NCBI GenBank assembly: GCA_023135165.1
Contig: JAGLTS010000024.1
Span: 88,602-152,601 of the forward strand
Direction: 5' to 3'
DNA length: 64,000 nt
DNA from: Phycisphaerales bacterium
GTDB lineage: Bacteria > Planctomycetota > Phycisphaerae > Phycisphaerales > JAGLTS01
Position numbers and translations under genes: made by a program. Positions 1 through 8,764 of this stretch are shown one piece after another. The first letter of the stretch is position 1; each line of letters begins with the position of its first letter. A model generated the notes under the pieces. The model was not told the DNA's origin and did no database searches. It saw nothing but the letters and a program-made list of their open reading frames with translations.

Positions 1-818
1 ACCAAGTCCCGCAGATGAGCCGAACAAGCATGGGTCGGGCGATTGTCAACCTGCTCAAGCTTCGTGAAGGCGAAACGGTGCGCGCCTTCCTTCCAATCAA
101 GGACTTCGAGAAGAGCGAGAGCTTCCTGACCTTCGCGACGACGGGCGGGCGCGTGAAGCGGACGCTGCTCAAGGACTACCGCAATGTGAACGTCAGCGGC
201 ATCATCGCGATCAACCTGCGCGAAGGTGATCAGCTTCTGGATGTGACGCTCACGACCGGCAGCGATGACCTGTTGCTCGCGACAAGGCGAGGCATGGCGA
301 TCCGGTTCGGCGAAGATGATGTCCGTGTCATGGGCCGTAGCGCCGCGGGTGTCCGCGGAATCGCGCTCGGCGACGGCGATGAGGTCGTCGGCCTGGTTCG
401 CATCGACGAGCAGGAGACCGCGGCGCATGCGGTCAACCTCGTGACGCTCACCGAGAACGGCTACGGCAAGCAGACGCCGCTGCGGGAGTACCTCGTCCAG
501 AGCGAGACCGGCCCGCCGAGAACGCAATCGCGAGGCGGTAAGGGGCGAATCGACATCAGAACCACACAGCGCAACGGCCAAGTCGTCGCGGCAATGGCGT
601 CGTTCGATGATGCCGACGTGATGCTCGTCAGCCAGGATGGGAAGCTGACGCGCATTCCGCTCGATTCCATCAGCGTGATCGGCCGAGCAACGCAAGGCGT
701 GCGCGTCGTTCGTCTGCGTCAGAGCGACAAGCTCATCGCCGCAACGTGTATGGAGCGATCGTCATCAGCCGTTGGCTCGACCACACCCGAAGACGACAAG
801 TCGACCCAGCCCGCCTGA
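1..818 (+). CDS. gyrA: DNA gyrase subunit A, C-terminal part (5' end outside window)
   Basis: This is the DNA-wrapping C-terminal beta-pinwheel of gyrase subunit A, which with GyrB introduces negative supercoils. The frame is open from the first bases, so the gene starts upstream of the window. Visible blade signatures are SRTSMGRAIVNLL near the start, then LLLATRRGMAIRF and ENGYGKQTPLREY, followed by a QSRGGKG loop and SVIGRATQGVRVVRL near the end. These match the last four or so blades of the GyrA CTD. The catalytic breakage-reunion domain and the first blade are not in view. ParC is the alternative, but the run of canonical blade motifs favours GyrA. The tail after residue 250 is a short Ser/Thr/Asp-rich extension. 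Confidence 0.93.
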   Translation, partial: QVPQMSRTSMGRAIVNLLKLREGETVRAFLPIKDFEKSESFLTFATTGGRVKRTLLKDYRNVNVSGIIAINLREGDQLLDVTLTTGSDDLLLATRRGMAIRFGEDDVRVMGRSAAGVRGIALGDGDEVVGLVRIDEQETAAHAVNLVTLTENGYGKQTPLREYLVQSETGPPRTQSRGGKGRIDIRTTQRNGQVVAAMASFDDADVMLVSQDGKLTRIPLDSISVIGRATQGVRVVRLRQSDKLIAATCMERSSSAVGSTTPEDDKSTQPA

Positions 819-1112
819 CCCACCCCCACCCCCCCACACACCTCGCGCGCACCCGTCTCAAACCATCGGTCGAGACCGCCGATGACGCCGGCATGGGGTG
901 CCTGCGTCGCGGCACTCATACTGGTCGTACCTTGGCATCGGACGGCAAGGTCGGTAAACTCGGACAAGAACTGGGCCGACAACTCCGCCCCTCATCCGGT
1001 CGGCCGACCACGAAGACGGCCTCAAGACGAGCAAGAAGACCGAAAGAGAGAGCCAGGGGACCTAGATAGGTGATTGCCCCCAGCTATACCCGATCAAAAC
1101 AAGGAGATACCC
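819..1112. other. intergenic region between gyrA and amt
   Basis: No convincing gene is seen here. It contains a C-rich run just after the gyrA stop, an imperfect hairpin around 861-885 without a T-run, and a 63-codon frame (882-1073) that lacks a ribosome binding site. I found no sigma54-type TGGCAC/TTGC element in front of amt. Confidence 0.5.
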
Positions 1113-2363
1113 ATGGTTGCATTGGCAACTTTTGACACCGGTAGCACGGGCTTCATGCTCGTGGCGACAAGCCTCGTCATGCTGATGACGCCCGGGCTGG
1201 CGTTCTTCTACGGCGGCCTCGTCGGGCGCAAGCACACGCTGACGATCATGACGCAGAGCTTCGTTTCGCTCGCCTGGACGACCGTCATCTGGTTTATCTG
1301 CGGGTACTCGCTGTGCTTCAGCGGCACGATGGGGGAGGGGACCGACTTCTTCGGGCTGATCGGTAACTTCAAACTCGCGTTCCTGAAGGGAACCGACCTG
1401 AACACGCCCTTCAGCGACGCCATTCCGCTCTATGTGTTTGTGGCCTACCAAATGATGTTCGCGATCATCACGCCCGCGCTAATCACGGGTGCGTTCGCGA
1501 ACCGCGTTCGGTTCAGCGCGTACATGGTCTTCCTCACGCTCTGGCTGTTCTTCGTGTACTTCCCGCTCGTGCACATGGTCTGGGGCGGCGGCCTTCTGGC
1601 GACCAACTTCGGCGTGCTGGACTTCGCCGGCGGCATCGTCGTGCACGCGAGTGCGGGCATGGCCGCCCTGGCCTCGGTGCTCTTCGTGGGCAAGCGTCGT
1701 AGCGCCGACTCGGGGCCGCACAGCATTCCACTCGTCGCGTTGGGCACCGGTCTGCTCTGGTTCGGTTGGTATGGCTTCAATGCGGGCAGTGAGCTGGAGG
1801 TCGACACGATCACCGCGACGGCGTTCCTCAACACCGACATCGCCGCCTCGTTCGCAGCGACTACCTGGCTGGCGCTGGCCTGGATACTGGAACGGAAACC
1901 TAAGTTCGTGGGATTGCTGACCGGTGCGGTGGCCGGGCTGGCCACCATCACCCCCGCAGCCGGCTTCGTCACGCCGTTCTACGCCATGATCATAGGCATC
2001 GCGGCGGGCGCGGTGTGCTACGGCGCCGTGGCGCTGAAGAACAAACTCAACTGGGACGATGCGCTGGATGTCTGGGGTGTCCACGGCGTCGGCGGCGTCA
2101 TCGGGGTCATCATGCTCGGGCTCTTCGGGTCAGCCGCCGTGAATCCGATGGTTGCGGACAGTTTGGCGCTCGCCGGCGGACGCGGCGGATTCATCCTCAC
2201 GCAGACCATCGTCGTGCTGATCGTGGGCCTTTACTGCTTCCTGTTCACGTGGGCCATGCTGGCCGTGATTAACATGTTTATCACCGTACGCGTGACCAAG
2301 GAAGAAGAGGAAAGCGGTTTGGACGCGAGCTTGCACGGCGAGTCAGCATACATGGCTGACTAG
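1113..2363 (+). CDS. amt: ammonium transporter, Amt family
   Basis: This is an Amt/MEP/Rh channel that conducts ammonium or ammonia across the inner membrane. The ATG at 1113 is chosen because AAGGAG lies six bases upstream; an in-frame TTG at 1074 lacks a comparable site. The 416-residue protein is hydrophobic throughout, as expected for eleven membrane helices. The two pore histidines of the family are present: His178 in GGIVVHASAG and His324 in WGVHGVGG. Other conserved segments are MTPGLAFFYGG, FAGGIVVHASAGMAAL and GWYGFNAGSE. No GlnB/GlnK regulator gene lies next to it, so it appears to be a single-gene unit. A strong terminator follows the stop. Confidence 0.96.
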   Translation: MVALATFDTGSTGFMLVATSLVMLMTPGLAFFYGGLVGRKHTLTIMTQSFVSLAWTTVIWFICGYSLCFSGTMGEGTDFFGLIGNFKLAFLKGTDLNTPFSDAIPLYVFVAYQMMFAIITPALITGAFANRVRFSAYMVFLTLWLFFVYFPLVHMVWGGGLLATNFGVLDFAGGIVVHASAGMAALASVLFVGKRRSADSGPHSIPLVALGTGLLWFGWYGFNAGSELEVDTITATAFLNTDIAASFAATTWLALAWILERKPKFVGLLTGAVAGLATITPAAGFVTPFYAMIIGIAAGAVCYGAVALKNKLNWDDALDVWGVHGVGGVIGVIMLGLFGSAAVNPMVADSLALAGGRGGFILTQTIVVLIVGLYCFLFTWAMLAVINMFITVRVTKEEEESGLDASLHGESAYMAD

Positions 2364-2396
2364 CGCTCGGCGGAAAACGTCAGCACCGTTACGAAG

Positions 2397-2437
2397 CCGC
2401 GGCCGGCATGCTTCTGCATGTCGGCCGCGGTTTGTTT
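2397..2437 (+). terminator. Rho-independent terminator of amt
   Basis: A 15-bp arm (2397-2411) and its near-perfect complement (2416-2430; one mismatch) enclose a TTCT loop and are followed by TTTGTTT. It starts 33 bases after the amt stop and is oriented to end the amt transcript. Confidence 0.88.
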
Positions 2438-2603
2438 GTGATCGGCATGGGCTTCATCCACGGACACCTGGCGCGGATCGTCACTGAGAGTGCCGAAGGC
2501 CGCGTTGTTGACCTATACGCGCTGCGGACGACGCCAACCGATAACGGCACACAGCAACGCGGGCGAGAATGGATGCAGAGCCGATGCGATTCCCTACAAG
2601 CAA

Positions 2604-2675
2604 AGCGGGCGAACGGACTCGAACCGTCAACATCCAGCTTGGAAGGCTGGCGCTCTACCATTGAGCTACGCCCGC
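2604..2675 (-). tRNA. tRNA-Gly (anticodon TCC)
   Basis: A complete cloverleaf reads on the minus strand. It has acceptor arms GCGGGCG and CGCCCGC, a D arm AGCTCAATGGTAGAGC, an anticodon arm with loop CTTCCAA giving anticodon TCC, and a T arm with GTTCGAGTC. It is 72 nt long and the CCA tail is not encoded. It lies between the amt terminator and the 3' end of the prenyl-synthase fusion gene. Confidence 0.96.
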
Positions 2676-2750
2676 ATGAATCAACCTGCACCCAGTATAT
2701 CGGAGCCACTGCAACGCCGCGACCGGTGGTCGCCCCCTGGTACACCACCT

Positions 2751-4946
2751 TCATGCGTCGTGCGCGAGGTTCACCAGGTCGCTGCACAACGCACGCAACA
2801 TCGTCTTCGGCTCCGATGGCGGAATGTGACGCGAGAGCACCTTCCACGCATCCTCAACCATCGCGTGGGCTTCTTCCCGGCAACGAGCGATCACGCCGGA
2901 TCGGCGGACCAGGTCAATCCCCTCCACACACGCTGATGGATCGGCCCGCAACTCCCGCGTCGAGAGGATCGTTCGCAGGCGAGCACCGTCGGCGCCGCTG
3001 AGCTGCTCCATGGCGCGGACGATCACATATGTCAGCTTGCCCGCTGCGAGATCCTCTCCGATCGGTTTCCTCCGTCTCGGCGAGTCGCTGAAATCGTTCG
3101 CATCGTCGATGATCTGGAACGCGACACCCACACTGCGCGCGTACGAGGCGCAAGCGTGCCGTGTGGCTTCATCCGACCCGGCAATGATGCACGCGAGTTC
3201 GGTCAACCCCTCGACGCCCGCCGCGGTCTTGTACGCATACATCTGAAACAGCTTCGCGGGCGCCGAATCGGTGAGCCAGCGCGACAGGTTCTCGCCGGTC
3301 ATGTTGCGCGACCAGTAGATGTCCGTACTTTGGCCGAAGTGGGAGCGCACGAAGAAGCGGACCATGAGTCGATACGTGTCGACGCGCTGGCGTTCCGTGA
3401 GGTGTGGGTGGTTGCCGACGAGCAGGAAGGGCAGGAAGTAGACGGTGTTCGCAGCGTTGATGGCGACATCCATGCCGTAGCGCAGGTGCAGACACGCATC
3501 GCCGCGCCGAATGGTTGAGTCATCTTCCACATCATCGACGACGAGCGCCGCGGTGTGGCACAGTTCGGGCACGACGCAGAAAAGCTCTTCGTACGGCTCG
3601 ATTTTCACGCCGAGCGCTTCGAGCATGAGCAGTCCCAAGATCGGCCGCCAGTGCTTGCCCTTGCGCGACATCAGATCCCACATCGGGGCGGCGATCGTCT
3701 CGGTATACGCAGCGGGTTCGTGGCTCCACGTTGGTTCGCCGAGGTATTCCAACGCCTTGGACTGATCGATCGTCCTGGGCAGGAACGTCTCGATGCGCTG
3801 ATCGACGCGGGCGACCATCTGATCGACGTACTGCTGGAAGTCGAGGATGTAGCCGTAGCCGTGCAGTTCCAGGCGAGCGGTCCCGGTGACGGGCCTGCCT
3901 GCGACGGTGCCGTGAACGACGGCGGCACCTTCCCATGTGGCGCGCATGGCGCCGAACGTGGGAAGTTCCTGATCGTCAGCGATCGGCTCGATGATCAGTT
4001 CAGCATCCGCATCAGGGATCGTGAAACGCCAGGCGATTGGGTAGACGATGCGCGTCCTTGGGCTTTCCCAGTGCCGGATCGCTTCCGCGCGGACCTCCCG
4101 AGTGAATCGAGGCGCCCGGTCATCGGCGCAGATCACAGCGAACTGATCGACGGCGCAGCGACGGTCCGCCATGTCGCGGAAGATCGTGATGATCCAGTCT
4201 GAGCCGTCGTCGAGGTTGATGCCGCACCACGTCCAGCCGAGCACCTTGCCGCCGCTGCGCTGTTTCAGCAACCAACCCGATCTGCCCCACTGGTGGTCGA
4301 ACCACGCCCTGCCTGTGACGGGGATGCCGTCGACGTCACCCGTGAGTTCGAGCGTCGGGCAGGTGGAGTAGACGACTGGTTCGATCGCAGGCTCGCCCAG
4401 GCCTGTCATGTGCAGTCGCGGGCGCAACGGGTCGAGCGTGAATTGGCATCGCCGCTCGCCGTCCGGTTCCGTGAAGGCGAGGCGGAAGCCCGCGCCGTCC
4501 TGGTGCAGCGAGTGGTCGTCCCACGTGATGGAGAACGGATCGGCAGTGAGCAAAACCGGAGCATCGCTCATCCGGATCGGGCTGGGTGGCCCATACGTCA
4601 CAGCCTCGTGTACATAGGCATCGATGACGTTGCGGTCGAGATCCGATTCGTGAAACCGCTTCCTCCAGTCCAGTAGATGCTGCAGAAGCGTCGGCTCGAT
4701 CAGGCTGCGGAGTGAATGCCTGTCGCTGCCCGCCTCGAGCACGGCGAGCGAGAGCGAAGTGCTCTTCACCATCTGCTCACCGTCGATTGGCGCCAGCGCA
4801 TGGCGGAAGAAACTGCACATGAACCGGCGCTGCGGGAGGCCCGGTCCCTCATAGCATCCTTGCGCAAACCACCACTCGATGCCCGCGTCGGCATGCTCAG
4901 CCTCATGTTCGATCGGCGGAACATCGTGCGCCGCGATGCGAACCAT
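2751..4946 (-). CDS. CrtC/AttH lipocalin-like domain fused to polyprenyl diphosphate synthase
   Basis: This 731-residue protein has two domains. Residues about 20-370 resemble the CrtC/AttH lipocalin-like family (carotenoid 1,2-hydratase relatives): an EWWF entry motif at 24-27, FSITWDDHSL, and GRAWFDHQWG in mid-domain. Residues about 385-725 form a trans-isoprenyl diphosphate synthase with GKHWRP, the first Asp-rich motif DDVED at 471-475 followed by STIRRG, and the second motif DDAND at 614-618 followed by the conserved GKLT. Both metal sites look intact. Small residues (Ala-Ala) at positions -5 and -4 before DDVED suggest a product of C20 or longer. The ATG at 4946 gives a start close to EWWF; a TTG at 5033 is the alternative. 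No phytoene synthase or desaturase gene is near. Domain identities are firm; the combined reaction is inference. Confidence 0.85.
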   Translation of the reverse strand: MVRIAAHDVPPIEHEAEHADAGIEWWFAQGCYEGPGLPQRRFMCSFFRHALAPIDGEQMVKSTSLSLAVLEAGSDRHSLRSLIEPTLLQHLLDWRKRFHESDLDRNVIDAYVHEAVTYGPPSPIRMSDAPVLLTADPFSITWDDHSLHQDGAGFRLAFTEPDGERRCQFTLDPLRPRLHMTGLGEPAIEPVVYSTCPTLELTGDVDGIPVTGRAWFDHQWGRSGWLLKQRSGGKVLGWTWCGINLDDGSDWIITIFRDMADRRCAVDQFAVICADDRAPRFTREVRAEAIRHWESPRTRIVYPIAWRFTIPDADAELIIEPIADDQELPTFGAMRATWEGAAVVHGTVAGRPVTGTARLELHGYGYILDFQQYVDQMVARVDQRIETFLPRTIDQSKALEYLGEPTWSHEPAAYTETIAAPMWDLMSRKGKHWRPILGLLMLEALGVKIEPYEELFCVVPELCHTAALVVDDVEDDSTIRRGDACLHLRYGMDVAINAANTVYFLPFLLVGNHPHLTERQRVDTYRLMVRFFVRSHFGQSTDIYWSRNMTGENLSRWLTDSAPAKLFQMYAYKTAAGVEGLTELACIIAGSDEATRHACASYARSVGVAFQIIDDANDFSDSPRRRKPIGEDLAAGKLTYVIVRAMEQLSGADGARLRTILSTRELRADPSACVEGIDLVRRSGVIARCREEAHAMVEDAWKVLSRHIPPSEPKTMLRALCSDLVNLAHDA

Positions 4947-5225
4947 GTCGTCATGCAGGACGTGCTTGCATTCCCGCTGGTTGGTTCTTGTCTGCAAAGG
5001 CTCTGCTTTCCGAGCGGCGTCACATCGCGTCAAGGCGGTATCGAGTGTGCCAAGGTCGCCGGGCGGGCGGCGTGAAGCTGGGCCGGCCCCGGGGTTTCAC
5101 TGCGTGGCAATCATATGCGGCCGGCGAATTCCCGCAAGCCGGGCCTGGTTCGATCGAGGCACCGCGTGGGCGTGCAACTCAGTCTCCAGCGTCACCCATC
5201 ACCTGTCGGGTACGATGGGGGCATC

Positions 5226-6128
5226 ATGAGACTGTGGCTCCCTGTATTGCTCATCCTGGCGCCGCTCGCTATTACGAGCGTATCGTGCGAGCGAAGCGCT
5301 CCCGAGCCATCAACGGACGCCCCGCGCATCGTCGCGCTCAGCCCGGCGATTGCACGAATGCTCGCTGATCTGGGGCTGGAGGACCACATCGTGGGCAGGC
5401 ATCAGTGGGACATGGTGCTGCCTGCGGATGTTCCCAAGGTCGGCGATCAGACGGAGATCGACTACGAACTGCTCATCGAGCTTGAGCCGACGGATGTGCT
5501 GCTCCAGTACGGCGAGCGTCCGATCCCGGCGCGATTGAGGACGCTCGCTGCTGAGTATGGGTGGCACATCCGCAGCTTCGACATCGACACGATCGATGAT
5601 GTTCAAGCAGTGGTCAAGGTGCTGCCTCAGTACCTGAGCTTCCCCGACACACAGGCCGGCCGGGCGCATGGTGAGCAGACGGCTGCGCGGGCGGATGCAC
5701 TGGCTGAGGCGCTCGTCGATCACCTTCAGCCGCGCGATGCGGTGCGGCAGGCGGGGCGAATCCTGCTCCTCTTCGCGGTTGATCCGCCGACGGCGTTCGG
5801 CCCGGAGACGTTCCTGGCGCAGGTCGTTACCCGACTCGGCGGGGCGAATGCGCAGACGGTGGGCGACTACCCGCAGCTTTCGCTCGAAGATGTCATCAAC
5901 CTCGACCCGGACACGATCGTGATTGTCCGGTCGGCCGATGAATCGACGCCGATTGAGCTGCTCGCCGGGCCGGTCGGCAGGCTGAACATCCGGGCTGTGC
6001 GGTCCGGTCGGATCACGGCCTTGCGGCATCCGCTCGCGCTCTTGCCATCCACATCGCTGCTTGAAGTAGCGGACGAGTTGGAAGCCCGGCTCGCGGAGCT
6101 TCATGAGGCGGATGAGGTCGCGCCATGA
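5226..6128 (+). CDS. periplasmic metal-chelate (cobalamin/siderophore) binding protein, BtuF-like
   Basis: This is the substrate-binding lipoprotein or periplasmic protein of a BtuCDF/FecBCD-type importer. The ATG at 5226 opens a hydrophobic leader ending at a Cys in TSVSC, a weak lipobox. The mature part has the class III helical-backbone pattern: RIVALSPAIARMLADLGLEDHIVG, then PKVGDQTEIDYELLIELEPTDVLL, then a C-terminal lobe with LNIRAVRSGRITAL. About 300 residues is normal for the family. Its stop overlaps the permease start (ATGA at 6125-6128), so it heads a three-gene operon. I found no cobalamin riboswitch signature in the leader, so the ligand (B12, haem or siderophore) is undecided. 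Confidence 0.85.
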   Translation: MRLWLPVLLILAPLAITSVSCERSAPEPSTDAPRIVALSPAIARMLADLGLEDHIVGRHQWDMVLPADVPKVGDQTEIDYELLIELEPTDVLLQYGERPIPARLRTLAAEYGWHIRSFDIDTIDDVQAVVKVLPQYLSFPDTQAGRAHGEQTAARADALAEALVDHLQPRDAVRQAGRILLLFAVDPPTAFGPETFLAQVVTRLGGANAQTVGDYPQLSLEDVINLDPDTIVIVRSADESTPIELLAGPVGRLNIRAVRSGRITALRHPLALLPSTSLLEVADELEARLAELHEADEVAP

Positions 6129-7096
6129 GAGCACGCGTCGTGACCGTCATCGCGTCGCTCGTGATCGTGCTGGTCTTGGTCTGTCTGTGTCGGCTCATCG
6201 CAGGCTCTACGATCGGTTGGCCGGGCACGGACATCCTGGAGTTGCGAGCGGCGCGGCTCACATCGGGCGTGGCGATCGGTGCGGCGCTGGCCGTGAGTGG
6301 TGTGCTGCTCCAGGCGCTCTTGCGAAACCCGCTGGCGTCGCCGTTCATTCTCGGGCTGGCGAGCGGAGCAGGCTTCGGCGTCGTGCTCGCCGTGTACGTT
6401 GGATTTCGATTGGGTATGGATTCAATCCGTTACGCGCCGAACTGGGGGCCTGCGCTCGTCGGCGCGATGGCGAGCCTGGGGCTGGTCTTCGCGTTCGGCA
6501 GGCGACGTGGACAGCTCGATCCGATCGGGCTTATCCTGGTCGGCGTGGTCGTCTCCGCGATCTTCGGGGCCGGGACGCTGCTCGTGTTGCACCTGCTGCC
6601 CGCCGACGAAATGGCGACGCTCACACGCTGGATGATGGGGCGGGTGAGCGAGGATCGTTCGTGGGCCGTGATCGGCTTGATCGCGGGTGGGACGGCGCTC
6701 GGGACGATCGTTGCCACATGGTTGGGGCCTGCGCTGGATGGCGCCGCACTTGGGGATGATGAAGCGATCAGCATCGGGGTTCCGCTGCCCGTTCTCCGGC
6801 CGGTCTTGCTGCTGCTCGCCGGCGCTCTCACAGCCGGGGCCGTGGTGCTCGCCGGGCCGATCGCTTTCGTCGGGCTGATCTGCCCGCATGTGGTGCGATT
6901 GCTGTCCGGTCCGGGACATCGCTCGCTGGTGATCGGAAGCGCCTTGCTCGGTGCGGCGCTGATCGTCGGCGCGGATGCCCTGGTGAGCAGCTTCCGCGTC
7001 GCGGGCGGCAGGCTCCCGATCGGCATCTTCACCGCGCTGATCGGCGGGCCGATCTTCATCTGGATTCTCCGCAGCCGATGGAGGGCGGGTACGTGA
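6125..7096 (+). CDS. FecCD/BtuC-family ABC permease
   Basis: This is the membrane channel of the metal-chelate importer. It overlaps the upstream binding-protein gene by four bases and the downstream ATPase by four, which indicates translational coupling. Family landmarks include LRAARLTSGVAIGAALAVSGVLLQALLRNPLASPFILGLASGAGFG near the N terminus, which is the classic BtuC/FecD signature with the NPLASP motif. A C-terminal GPIAFVGLICPHVVRLLSG contains the conserved G-PH coupling region. At 323 residues with about ten hydrophobic segments it has the usual length. There is no second permease, so it probably acts as a homodimer. Confidence 0.94.
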   Translation: MRARVVTVIASLVIVLVLVCLCRLIAGSTIGWPGTDILELRAARLTSGVAIGAALAVSGVLLQALLRNPLASPFILGLASGAGFGVVLAVYVGFRLGMDSIRYAPNWGPALVGAMASLGLVFAFGRRRGQLDPIGLILVGVVVSAIFGAGTLLVLHLLPADEMATLTRWMMGRVSEDRSWAVIGLIAGGTALGTIVATWLGPALDGAALGDDEAISIGVPLPVLRPVLLLLAGALTAGAVVLAGPIAFVGLICPHVVRLLSGPGHRSLVIGSALLGAALIVGADALVSSFRVAGGRLPIGIFTALIGGPIFIWILRSRWRAGT

Positions 7097-7860
7097 CACG
7101 GCTGCGGTTCGACAACGTGTCGGCGTCGTACGGCCGGGGCGAGGTCCTCTGCGGTGTGACGTGCTCGCTCCACGCCGGAGCCATCACCGCGATTGTCGGA
7201 CCGAACGGTTCGGGCAAGACGACGCTGTTTCGGACGGTCGTAGCGCCGCGCGGAGCGGGTGTGCGCCGCACAGGTGGAGCGGTGCTACTCGATGGTGAGC
7301 CTGTCGAGCAGCTTGCGACGCGCAGGCGCGTGGCGCGCATCGCGTACATCCCGCAGCGGCCGAGCGTGGCCGGTGCCTTCACCGTGCAGGCGATCGTCGA
7401 GCTTGGCCGGTACGCACTTCGCGATAATGCGCAGGCGGTGCGCCAAGCCGTTCGCCGGGCGGGTCTGCTCGGCATGGAACGGCTCATCTACGGCGAACTC
7501 TCCGTCGGCGAACAGCAGCGCGTCACACTCGCACGCGCGCTGACGCAGATCCACGGCGGCGAAGCCGACGCGGTCGTGCTGGCCGACGAACCGACATCCG
7601 CGATGGACATCCGTCACGAGGTGTCGGCGATGGCGGTCTTCCGGGAACTGTCGCAGGCGGGCGTCGCCGTGGGGCTGGTCGTGCATGACCTGCAACGTGC
7701 AAGGCGATGGGCGGACCGAGCGGTTCTGCTCGATGCGGGTCGCGTCGTGGCGGAAGGTGAGGCCGATGACATCCTGACGCCGCAGCGCCTCGGCCCGGTC
7801 TTCGGCGTACATTTTGTCGACGATTCGTTGGCTGAACCGGTCGCGGACGCGCAGACCTGA
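7093..7860 (+). CDS. ABC transporter ATPase of the BtuD/FecE type
   Basis: This ATPase powers the importer encoded just upstream. The GTG at 7093 is preferred because GGAGGG sits eight bases before it and GTGA overlaps the permease stop; an ATG at 7078 is an alternative. The nucleotide-binding domain is complete: Walker A GPNGSGKTT, signature LSVGEQQR, Walker B VVLADEPTSAMD and the switch His in VVHDLQ. The last 40 residues, with EADDILTPQRLGPVFG, match the usual tail of FecE/BtuD proteins. The three overlapping genes (binding protein, permease, ATPase) form one transcription unit. Confidence 0.94.
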   Translation: MTRLRFDNVSASYGRGEVLCGVTCSLHAGAITAIVGPNGSGKTTLFRTVVAPRGAGVRRTGGAVLLDGEPVEQLATRRRVARIAYIPQRPSVAGAFTVQAIVELGRYALRDNAQAVRQAVRRAGLLGMERLIYGELSVGEQQRVTLARALTQIHGGEADAVVLADEPTSAMDIRHEVSAMAVFRELSQAGVAVGLVVHDLQRARRWADRAVLLDAGRVVAEGEADDILTPQRLGPVFGVHFVDDSLAEPVADAQT

Positions 7861-7917
7861 CACGTTCACCGTTCACAGTCGTTCGCCCCCAGCCCGGAGC
7901 CACGGTATCATGGCGGT

Positions 7918-8652
7918 ATGCCTTGGCAATCGTGGTTACCACTGCTGCTGTTTCTCGGGCTGCCGCTCGCGGCGAAGCTGCTGAGCAAGCTGGCGCAGTC
8001 CGCGCAGGCCAAGCGTGAGGAGATGGAGCGACAGGCGAAGCAGGATGCTGGCGAGATCCGGATGATTCGCGCCGGTCGAGACCCGTCGCGCGACGCGGTC
8101 GAAGCTGTGCAGCCGCCCGCTGAGTCACAGGCGCAGCCTGGCCGACCGGCGCGTGGGGACTTGGCGCAGCGTCGCCGGATCGTGATGGAGGAGTTGCGTC
8201 GTCGTCAACAGATGCAGGCAAGCGCTGGTCAAGCGCCGGTGCGCCGGCCGACCACGCCGCAGCCTGCCGCGCCGCCGACGCCTCAACGGATCAGGCCGGT
8301 CGCTGTGCGAGGCGGCTTCCGCCAGGGCCAGGCGGTGGATGATCTCCATGTGGCGGAGAGCACCCGGCAGCGTGACAAGCAGCGCACGCGAAGGCAAGAT
8401 GCCAGGGCACCGAAGCGCCCGGTCCGCGCGAAGCCCTCCGAGCAGCAGATGCAAGGCCTGCACGTGCGACTCAACTCCGTCGATGAACACTACGTGGTTT
8501 ATCGTCACGGGATCGGCGTCGAACGGCTGCGGTTTGACGCGCAGTCCATCCGTCAGGCACTTGTCATGGCGGAGTTGCTCGCGCCGCCCCTGGCGATGCG
8601 CGAACCCGCCGACCCGCTCGATACGACAGCCGGTTTCCACACGTACCTGTAG
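7918..8652 (+). CDS. membrane-anchored hypothetical protein
   Basis: I do not recognise a family. The 244-residue protein has one N-terminal membrane helix (WLPLLLFLGLPLAAKLL), then a basic, Gln/Arg-rich charged segment likely to be coiled or disordered (about residues 25-85), a Pro-rich stretch, and a compact C-terminal part from about residue 180 (HVRLNSVDEHYVVYRHGIGVERLRFDAQSIRQALVMAELLAPP). The last part looks folded and may be the functional portion. It follows the importer ATPase by 57 bases on the same strand, so cotranscription is possible but not shown. Confidence 0.6.
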   Translation: MPWQSWLPLLLFLGLPLAAKLLSKLAQSAQAKREEMERQAKQDAGEIRMIRAGRDPSRDAVEAVQPPAESQAQPGRPARGDLAQRRRIVMEELRRRQQMQASAGQAPVRRPTTPQPAAPPTPQRIRPVAVRGGFRQGQAVDDLHVAESTRQRDKQRTRRQDARAPKRPVRAKPSEQQMQGLHVRLNSVDEHYVVYRHGIGVERLRFDAQSIRQALVMAELLAPPLAMREPADPLDTTAGFHTYL

Positions 8653-8764
8653 TAGACCGCCCGCTCCCCTTGCATCTTTCCGCAGTGGGCAAGCGGCGAA
8701 GCAGTCGGGTAAACTTCCGCACATGCTGCATGTCGGGTCACACGCTGGCTTCGTCAAGTCACAC

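Noticed and set aside
882..1073. 63-codon frame between gyrA and amt
   Set aside because: No ribosome binding site, and composition typical of a non-coding spacer; only a hydrophobic stretch supports it.
5034..5225. Possible cobalamin riboswitch upstream of the importer
   Set aside because: I looked for the B12-box and related conserved blocks and did not find a convincing match.
8339..8764. Upstream extension of the hypothetical lipoprotein frame
   Set aside because: It overlaps another gene in a different frame, and the lipoprotein signal starts at 8765.
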